A stretch of 10,280 nucleotides of DNA, taken from the NCBI GenBank assembly GCA_903928755.1, contig CAIYSH010000345.1, positions 1-10,280 of the forward strand. Reading direction: 5' to 3'. Origin of the DNA: an uncultured Alphaproteobacteria bacterium. GTDB taxonomy: Bacteria > Pseudomonadota > Alphaproteobacteria > Caulobacterales > Caulobacteraceae. Below the pieces are notes generated by a model. The model saw only the letters and a list, made by a program, of their open reading frames with translations, made no database searches and was not told where the DNA came from. The position numbers were made by a program, and so were the translations under genes. Of the stretch, positions 6,590-10,280 are shown piece after piece (position 1 is the stretch's first letter; each line of letters opens with the position of its first letter).

Positions 6590-6934
6590 TCAGACGCGAT
6601 CCAGATGCTGCACCCGGGCGGCGGCCAGGACGTCCGGGGAGAGAAGGCGCGCATTGATCCCCATGCGGTCATAGGCTGGATCCACATCGGCCCAGTATAT
6701 GACGCAACCACAGGTCCTGCACCGGTGGAAAATGATCTGGTGATCCCCCCACTGGTAGCGATCTGTCGGCCCCTCCGGCATATGAAACCTGACAGCGCCA
6801 GGTGAATAGTAAGCCCAAAGCACACCGTAACGCCGACAGATGGAACAGTTGCAGTCGGTCACGGTCTCCGGTGCCGCCTCGAGGGCCATGCGGACGGCGC
6901 CGCAATGGCAGGAGGCTTCAACCGGTTCAGTCAT
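6590..6934 (-). CDS. GFA-family zinc protein (glutathione-dependent formaldehyde-activating enzyme-like)
   Basis: This 114-residue protein belongs to the GFA/CENP-V superfamily. The founding Gfa protein was proposed to speed the condensation of formaldehyde with glutathione, but most members are uncharacterised, so substrate is not assigned. Zinc ligands are all visible: Cys9 and Cys11 in SCHCGAV, Cys28, Cys30 and Cys33 in DCNCSICRRYG, and Cys72 and Cys75 in HRCRTCGC. The protein is slightly short but complete. ATG at 6934 lies inside the end of the upstream lipoprotein gene: the two overlap by the 8 bases ATGACTGA. No good ribosome site precedes it, so translation is probably coupled to the lipoprotein gene. 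The open frame continues further upstream, but that part is antisense-free overlap with the lipoprotein frame and has no family similarity, so the shorter start is preferred. Confidence 0.9.
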   Translation of the reverse strand: MTEPVEASCHCGAVRMALEAAPETVTDCNCSICRRYGVLWAYYSPGAVRFHMPEGPTDRYQWGDHQIIFHRCRTCGCVIYWADVDPAYDRMGINARLLSPDVLAAARVQHLDRV

Positions 6935-7808
6935 TATAGGCTTTAAGGTCCTCGGCCCGGGCGCGCGAGGCTTCCGTGTCACAACGCAGTCGGGCGGCCT
7001 CCTTGACCAGGGGGTCTGTTGAGGCCTCAGCCGCCTTGATATTGCAGTCTGCGGCCTTCTTCTTGATCCAGGCGCGCTGGATTTCCAGAATGGACCCCCG
7101 TGTCTCCGGATCCAGACTTCCCCAGACCGCATTGAGCGTCTGGCTGGCCAGCTTGTTTTCGGCCATTGCAAGGTCAAGATCGGCCTGGTTCTGTTGTGCC
7201 GTCTGCTGGGTCGCCTGATCGAGTTCGGCCTTGGCCTCGTCGACCACTTTCTGGAACCGGGCCTGGATGGCGGGCAGGATGATATGGGCGCTGACCAGCT
7301 GGCTCAGCGCATCGAACATGGTCCCGTAGTTTTCGATCTCGCCATAGGTCTTTTTGCGGTCGTCTGTCGGCTGAACCGAAAAGGAAATCTTGTGGCGGAA
7401 GGTATCTGCAGCCCGCTCATAGCCAGCCCCTTCCATACCCTTGGACGGCAGGTCGAATTCCAGGTCCTGGGCTGCCTTGTCGGCATCGGCGATCATGTTG
7501 AGGGGGACGACAACCTTCAATGATCCTTCGCAGAACTTCTTGCTGCTGTTGGGGTCACTTTTGGTGGTCCGGATATCCTCTATGTCCAGCTTCAATTGGG
7601 CGACCGTCGCACGGACCTTGGACTCAAGGGTCTGGTCGACGACCTCCTGCTCTCCAGCCTTGACCTTTGCCGCCTTGACCAGTTCGTCGGAAATCAGGCT
7701 GGTTATGACATCTTTCGAGGCTGCGCTGTCACAGCCCAGGGGCGCGAGCTTGCTGCAGCCCGCCGCACTGAGGCTGACACACACAATGGCAATACGTTTC
7801 CAGTCCAT
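6927..7808 (-). CDS. Probable lipoprotein with C-terminal LprI-like (DUF1311) domain
   Basis: The 293-residue product starts with a lipoprotein signal peptide: MDWKRIAIVCVSLSAAGC, with Cys18 as the likely lipidated residue. The lipobox is AAGC, slightly off consensus at -3. Residues about 30-170 are unrecognised mixed secondary structure with a Cys at 93. Residues about 180-222 are Gln/Ala/Glu-rich and look like a coiled coil. Residues about 225-291 resemble the LprI/DUF1311 domain: LNAVWGSL, then IQRAWIKKKAADCNIKAAEA, and Cys255/Cys276 that could form the domain's disulfide. LprI in mycobacteria is a lysozyme inhibitor; applying that here is inference. I chose ATG 7808, which follows GGGGA in a purine-rich site, over the in-frame TTG at 7826. 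It lies 66 bases after the ilvB stop with no clear terminator or promoter between, so readthrough is possible. The GFA gene overlaps its stop. Confidence 0.82.
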   Translation of the reverse strand: MDWKRIAIVCVSLSAAGCSKLAPLGCDSAASKDVITSLISDELVKAAKVKAGEQEVVDQTLESKVRATVAQLKLDIEDIRTTKSDPNSSKKFCEGSLKVVVPLNMIADADKAAQDLEFDLPSKGMEGAGYERAADTFRHKISFSVQPTDDRKKTYGEIENYGTMFDALSQLVSAHIILPAIQARFQKVVDEAKAELDQATQQTAQQNQADLDLAMAENKLASQTLNAVWGSLDPETRGSILEIQRAWIKKKAADCNIKAAEASTDPLVKEAARLRCDTEASRARAEDLKAYND

Positions 7809-7874
7809 AGTTCCCCACCTAACCAAAAACAGCCCGGACTTCGTAGTTCAGCACAAATCAGGTGCCAAGGGGGG

Positions 7875-9686
7875 TTAGACCAGTCCCTTGCCTTCCTCGC
7901 CGATGACGCTGCCGATATCCTGGCCATCGTCTGCCAGGATCATTTCATTATGCGCCTTTCCGGACGGGATCATGGGCAGGCAGTTTTCTTCCTTGGTCAC
8001 CCGGCAGTCGAACAGGACGGGCTTGTCGCAGGCAATCATCTCCAGGATTTTTGCGTCCAGTTCGTCCGGGGTTTCCGCGCGGATCCCGACCCCGCCAAAG
8101 GCCTCTGCCATTTTCACGAAGTCTGGCAGGCTGGCGGAATAGGAGTGCGAATAGCGTTCGCCATGCAGCAGTTGCTGCCACTGGCGGACCATGCCCATCC
8201 ATTCATTATTCAGGATGAAGATCTTGATGGGCAGGCCGTGCTGAACCGCGCAGCTCATTTCCTGCATGGTCATCTGGACGCTGGCATCGCCGGCAATGTC
8301 GATGACCAGACTGTTCGGGTGGGCCAGCTGGACGCCGATGGCGGCAGGCAGACCATAGCCCATGGTGCCCAGCCCGCCCGAGGTCATCCACCGATTGGGT
8401 TCCTCGAAGTGCAGGAATTGGGCCGCCCACATCTGATGCTGGCCCACCTCGGTGGTGATGTAGGTGTCATGGCCCTGGGTAAGGGCCTGCAGTCGCTCCA
8501 GCGCATATTGCGGTTTGATGTGTTTGGCATCGGGGCTGTAGCGGAACGACTTCCTCGCCCGCCAGGCCTCGATCTGCGTCCACCAGTCGGCAAGAGCGGC
8601 CTTGTCGTTCTTCAGCTTCCGGGACTTCCAGACAGCGATCAGGTCTTCCATGACACTGCCAGCATCCCCGACAATGCCGATATCGGCTCTGACATTCTTC
8701 GAGATGGAAGAGGGATCTATGTCGATGTGGATCTTCTTGCTGCCGGGTGAAAATGCGTCCAGGCGACCGGTGACCCGGTCGTCAAAGCGTGCGCCGACAC
8801 AGATCATCACATCGCAGTCGTGCATGGCATTGTTGGCTTCGAAACTGCCGTGCATGCCCAGCATGCCCAACCATTGGGGATGGCTTGAAGGGAAGGCACC
8901 CAGACCCATCAGGGTCGAGGTCACCGGTGCCCCGGTCAGGCTCGCCAGGTCGCGAAGCAGGGCGCTGGCCTGGGGCCCCGCGTTGATCACGCCCCCGCCG
9001 GTGTAGAAGATCGGCCGTTTGGCACCAGCGATCAGAGCCGCCGCCTGGGCGACCTTGGCGGGATCTCCCTTGGTGCGAGGGGCATAGTTGTGGGCATGTT
9101 TCACGGCCTTGGGGCCCAGATAGACACCTTTGGCGAACTGGACATCCTTGGGAATGTCGATGACCACCGGCCCTGGCCGGCCGCTGGTGGCGATATGGAA
9201 GGCCTCGTGCAGGACGGCTGGCAGGTCAGCGACATTCTTGACCAGATAGTTGTGCTTGGTCACCGAGCGGGTCATGCCGATGGTGTCGCACTCCTGGAAG
9301 GCGTCCGTGCCGATCAGGTGCGTGGCAACCTGCCCCGTGATGACCACCATGGGTATGGAGTCCATCAGGGCGTCGACGATCCCGGTAATGGCGTTGGTCG
9401 CACCAGGGCCGGAGGTCACCAGGACCACGCCGGGCTTGCCGGTCGACCTGGCATAGCCCTCGGCGGCATGGGTCGCCCCCTGCTCGTGTCGCACCAGAAT
9501 GTGCCGCAGTTTGTCTTCCCGGTCGAAAAGGGCGTCATAGATCGGCAGGACTGCACCGCCCGGATATCCGAACAGCACTTCTACGCCCTGATCAATCATG
9601 GCCTGGACCACCATCTCGGCACCCGACATGATGTTCTGCTCTGCGGAGGCCGCATCAGCGGCTTGAAGGGTTTGATGGACAGTCAT
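7875..9686 (-). CDS. ilvB: Acetolactate synthase (acetohydroxyacid synthase), large catalytic subunit
   Basis: This 603-residue enzyme joins pyruvate with pyruvate or 2-oxobutyrate, the first shared step of valine, leucine and isoleucine synthesis, using ThDP, Mg2+ and FAD. Visible features are GVEVLFGYPGGAVLPIYDAL (about 34-53), catalytic Glu68 in RHEQGATHAAEGYAR, TSGPGATNAITGIVDALMDS (91-110), GARFDDRVTG (298-307) in the FAD domain, and the ThDP/Mg motif GDAS...NN (466-469 and 493-494; more often GDGS). The C-terminal ENCLPMIPSGKAHNEMI matches the family. The length is normal. The start cannot move far upstream, since an in-frame TAA overlaps the leader terminator region; its ribosome site is weak. 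It lies downstream of miaA and an attenuator-like leader. The ilvH/ilvN gene that usually follows directly is replaced here by the lipoprotein gene. Symbol ilvB or ilvI depends on convention. Confidence 0.97.
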   Translation of the reverse strand: MTVHQTLQAADAASAEQNIMSGAEMVVQAMIDQGVEVLFGYPGGAVLPIYDALFDREDKLRHILVRHEQGATHAAEGYARSTGKPGVVLVTSGPGATNAITGIVDALMDSIPMVVITGQVATHLIGTDAFQECDTIGMTRSVTKHNYLVKNVADLPAVLHEAFHIATSGRPGPVVIDIPKDVQFAKGVYLGPKAVKHAHNYAPRTKGDPAKVAQAAALIAGAKRPIFYTGGGVINAGPQASALLRDLASLTGAPVTSTLMGLGAFPSSHPQWLGMLGMHGSFEANNAMHDCDVMICVGARFDDRVTGRLDAFSPGSKKIHIDIDPSSISKNVRADIGIVGDAGSVMEDLIAVWKSRKLKNDKAALADWWTQIEAWRARKSFRYSPDAKHIKPQYALERLQALTQGHDTYITTEVGQHQMWAAQFLHFEEPNRWMTSGGLGTMGYGLPAAIGVQLAHPNSLVIDIAGDASVQMTMQEMSCAVQHGLPIKIFILNNEWMGMVRQWQQLLHGERYSHSYSASLPDFVKMAEAFGGVGIRAETPDELDAKILEMIACDKPVLFDCRVTKEENCLPMIPSGKAHNEMILADDGQDIGSVIGEEGKGLV

Positions 9687-9712
9687 GGTCTTGGCCTGGG
9701 GAAAAGGGCATT

Positions 9713-9734
9713 AAAAAAGGCCCGCTGGGGGCCC
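9713..9734 (-). terminator. Rho-independent terminator upstream of ilvB (attenuator terminator)
   Basis: On the minus strand GGCCC (9733-9729) pairs with GGGCC (9723-9719) around a five-base loop, extended by a G-U pair, and is followed by six U residues (9718-9713). It ends 26 bases before the ilvB start codon, so it would stop transcription before ilvB unless prevented. Its 3' arm overlaps CAGCGGG (9727-9721), which can pair instead with CCCGCTG (9778-9772) in the leader peptide gene. Confidence 0.8.
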
Positions 9735-9742
9735 GGTTGCAA

Positions 9743-9782
9743 GCGACCTTTCACGGACTGATATCAGTCCGCAGCGGGTCGC
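9743..9782 (-). promoter_or_regulatory. Nested protector hairpin of the ilvB attenuator
   Basis: The 16-base perfect palindrome GGACTGATATCAGTCC (9755-9770) forms the inner stem. An outer stem pairs GCGACC (minus strand, 9782-9777) with GGTCGC (9748-9743). The hairpin includes the leader peptide stop codon. It shares two bases with the possible antiterminator arm CCCGCTG (9778-9772), so the two folds exclude each other. This is the arrangement expected of a ribosome-controlled attenuator: the protector or a ribosome at the stop leaves the terminator free, while a stalled ribosome would allow the antiterminator. Confidence 0.6.
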
Positions 9783-9835
9783 CATACGAGTACGAGGGTC
9801 TGACGCAAGGGTCTGCTCCGAAATCCTGAGCGCAT
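9764..9835 (-). CDS. ilvB leader peptide (attenuation)
   Basis: This short frame, at most 23 residues, ends in LVLVWRPAAD and lies between miaA and ilvB. Its codons CTC GTA CTC GTA give four consecutive Leu/Val residues, the end products of the pathway started by IlvB. The stop codon falls inside the nested hairpin that precedes the terminator. Two starts are possible. ATG at 9835 has no clear ribosome site. TTG at 9808 has GGAG 7 bases upstream and would give a 14-residue peptide in the same frame; it is favoured if the promoter proposed at 9836-9864 is right, since that would start transcription just past the ATG. Slow translation of the Leu/Val codons would leave the CCCGCTG segment free to pair with the terminator's 3' arm. 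The peptide has no other expected function. Confidence 0.7.
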   Translation of the reverse strand: MRSGFRSRPLRQTLVLVWRPAAD

Positions 9836-9864
9836 GAAATGCCATGCCCCGCAAGGGCCGTCAA
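9836..9864 (-). promoter_or_regulatory. Candidate promoter for the ilvB leader
   Basis: On the minus strand TTGACG (9864-9859) matches five of six bases of the -35 consensus. A 17-base spacer leads to CATTTC (9841-9836), a poor -10. The predicted transcript would begin at about 9829, just before the ribosome site of the TTG-started leader peptide. The evidence is the -35 match, spacing and position only. Confidence 0.35.
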
Positions 9865-9883
9865 CCCGCTGGCCGGGGGTTGA
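9861..9883. repeat. Inverted repeat TCAACCC-N9-GGGTTGA after miaA
   Basis: TCAACCC at 9861-9867 and GGGTTGA at 9877-9883 form a perfect 7-base inverted repeat with a 9-base spacer. It begins three bases after the miaA stop codon and overlaps the candidate -35 of the ilvB leader. It lacks a U-run, so it is not a standard rho-independent terminator. It could be an operator for the ilvB promoter or a stem at the end of the miaA transcript. Confidence 0.4.
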
Positions 9884-9885
9884 TT

Positions 9886-10280
9886 TCACCCGATCAACAA
9901 ATTGAGGGCTGCAAGCTGTGCCTTTGGGTCCAGGTCCTTGATGCGGGGCCAATCAGCCATCTGCCCCCGCGCCCAGGTTGTCTGGCGCTTGGCATAGCGA
10001 CGGGTCTCCATCTGCGCCGCGGCGATGGCGGCCTCGAGACTGAGTTCGCCACGCAAGTGGGCGGCCAGTTCGCGATAGCCGACGGCCTTCAGGGCCGGGA
10101 GGTCCGGTGACAGATCCCGCGCTGACAGGGCCGCAACTTCCTCAAGGGCACCCGCCGCCATCATACCGACAAATCTGGTATCGCAGCGGTCGTAGAGGGC
10201 CGCTCTCGGTGGCTCCAGCAAGACGCCGCGCCAGGAGCCCTGCGGCAGGGCTCCGGCATTGTCGGCCTGCCAGTCGCTCA
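9886..10280 (-). CDS. miaA: tRNA dimethylallyltransferase MiaA, C-terminal about 130 residues (cut by right edge)
   Basis: MiaA transfers a dimethylallyl group to N6 of A37 in tRNAs that read codons starting with U. The visible part is the C-terminal region: VLLEPPRAALYDRCDTRFVG, then MMAAGALEEVAAL, LPALKAVGYRELAAHLRGEL, and the conserved ETRRYAKRQTTWARGQ near the end, which is characteristic of the family. The frame stays open to the window edge, reading SDWQADNAGALPQGSWRG before the first family block, so the gene is interrupted only by the window. The stop is TGA at 9886-9888. A miaA gene upstream of ilvB is a familiar order in alphaproteobacteria. The 50 bases between its stop and the leader peptide hold the inverted repeat and candidate promoter listed separately. 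Confidence 0.93.
   Translation of the reverse strand, partial: SDWQADNAGALPQGSWRGVLLEPPRAALYDRCDTRFVGMMAAGALEEVAALSARDLSPDLPALKAVGYRELAAHLRGELSLEAAIAAAQMETRRYAKRQTTWARGQMADWPRIKDLDPKAQLAALNLLIG

Noticed and set aside
7809..7826. TTG start for the lipoprotein, six residues upstream.
   Set aside because: ATG 7808 has a purine-rich ribosome site and gives a standard signal peptide length.
7596..8750. 384-residue plus-strand ORF over the lipoprotein and ilvB genes.
   Set aside because: It crosses two confident minus-strand genes and has no recognisable domain.
9090..9761. 223-residue plus-strand ORF over ilvB.
   Set aside because: Shadow of the conserved ThDP-binding half of ilvB; no family pattern.
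9879..9898. FNR-like box, GTTGAT-N8-ATCAAC, at the end of miaA.
   Set aside because: The FNR half-site spacing is four bases; here it is eight and the site lies largely in the miaA coding end.
1..10280. CRISPR array, insertion sequence, tRNA or phage genes.
   Set aside because: No spaced direct repeats, terminal inverted repeats, transposase or integrase motifs, or tRNA-like cloverleaf were seen.

Overview
The window is a stretch of GC-rich chromosomal DNA, most likely from an alphaproteobacterium. The main clues are the miaA to ilvB order with an attenuator-like leader between them, the BLUF, group II truncated haemoglobin and SRAP proteins, and the codon use. Genus cannot be read from the sequence. 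I see no insertion sequence, tRNA, rRNA, CRISPR array or phage gene. All gaps between genes are under 230 bases.

Left part (1-3329). A minus-strand gene cut by the left edge starts with GTG at 497; it encodes a TPR-like protein with a conserved LRILAIVTPGDLMANTPLDF block. Next come an exported cyclophilin-type prolyl isomerase (minus) and, divergently, a VIT1/CCC1-family membrane transporter (plus). The transporter converges on a 371-residue minus-strand protein that I do not recognise. An AT-rich nested inverted repeat lies between those two.

Centre (3495-6583). Five plus-strand genes follow in a row: a DUF1993 protein, an SRAP (YedK/HMCES-type) abasic-site protein, a divergent GTP cyclohydrolase I, a short BLUF blue-light sensor and a group II truncated haemoglobin. 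DUF1993/SRAP are 8 bases apart. folE/BLUF are 7 bases apart, and the BLUF ribosome binding site overlaps the folE stop. A blue-light sensor coupled to a pterin-making enzyme, next to a DNA-damage protein, suggests a light or oxidative-stress cluster; this is inference.

Right part (6590-10280), all minus strand. In transcription order: the 3' part of miaA (tRNA dimethylallyltransferase, cut by the right edge), a leader region with a small Leu/Val-containing peptide and a rho-independent terminator, ilvB (acetolactate synthase large subunit), an LprI-like lipoprotein, and a GFA-family zinc protein whose start overlaps the lipoprotein stop by 8 bases. The leader has the parts of a classical transcription attenuator: regulatory codons, a protector hairpin, a possible antiterminator and a terminator just before ilvB. 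The usual partner gene for the small regulatory subunit (ilvH/ilvN) is not next to ilvB.
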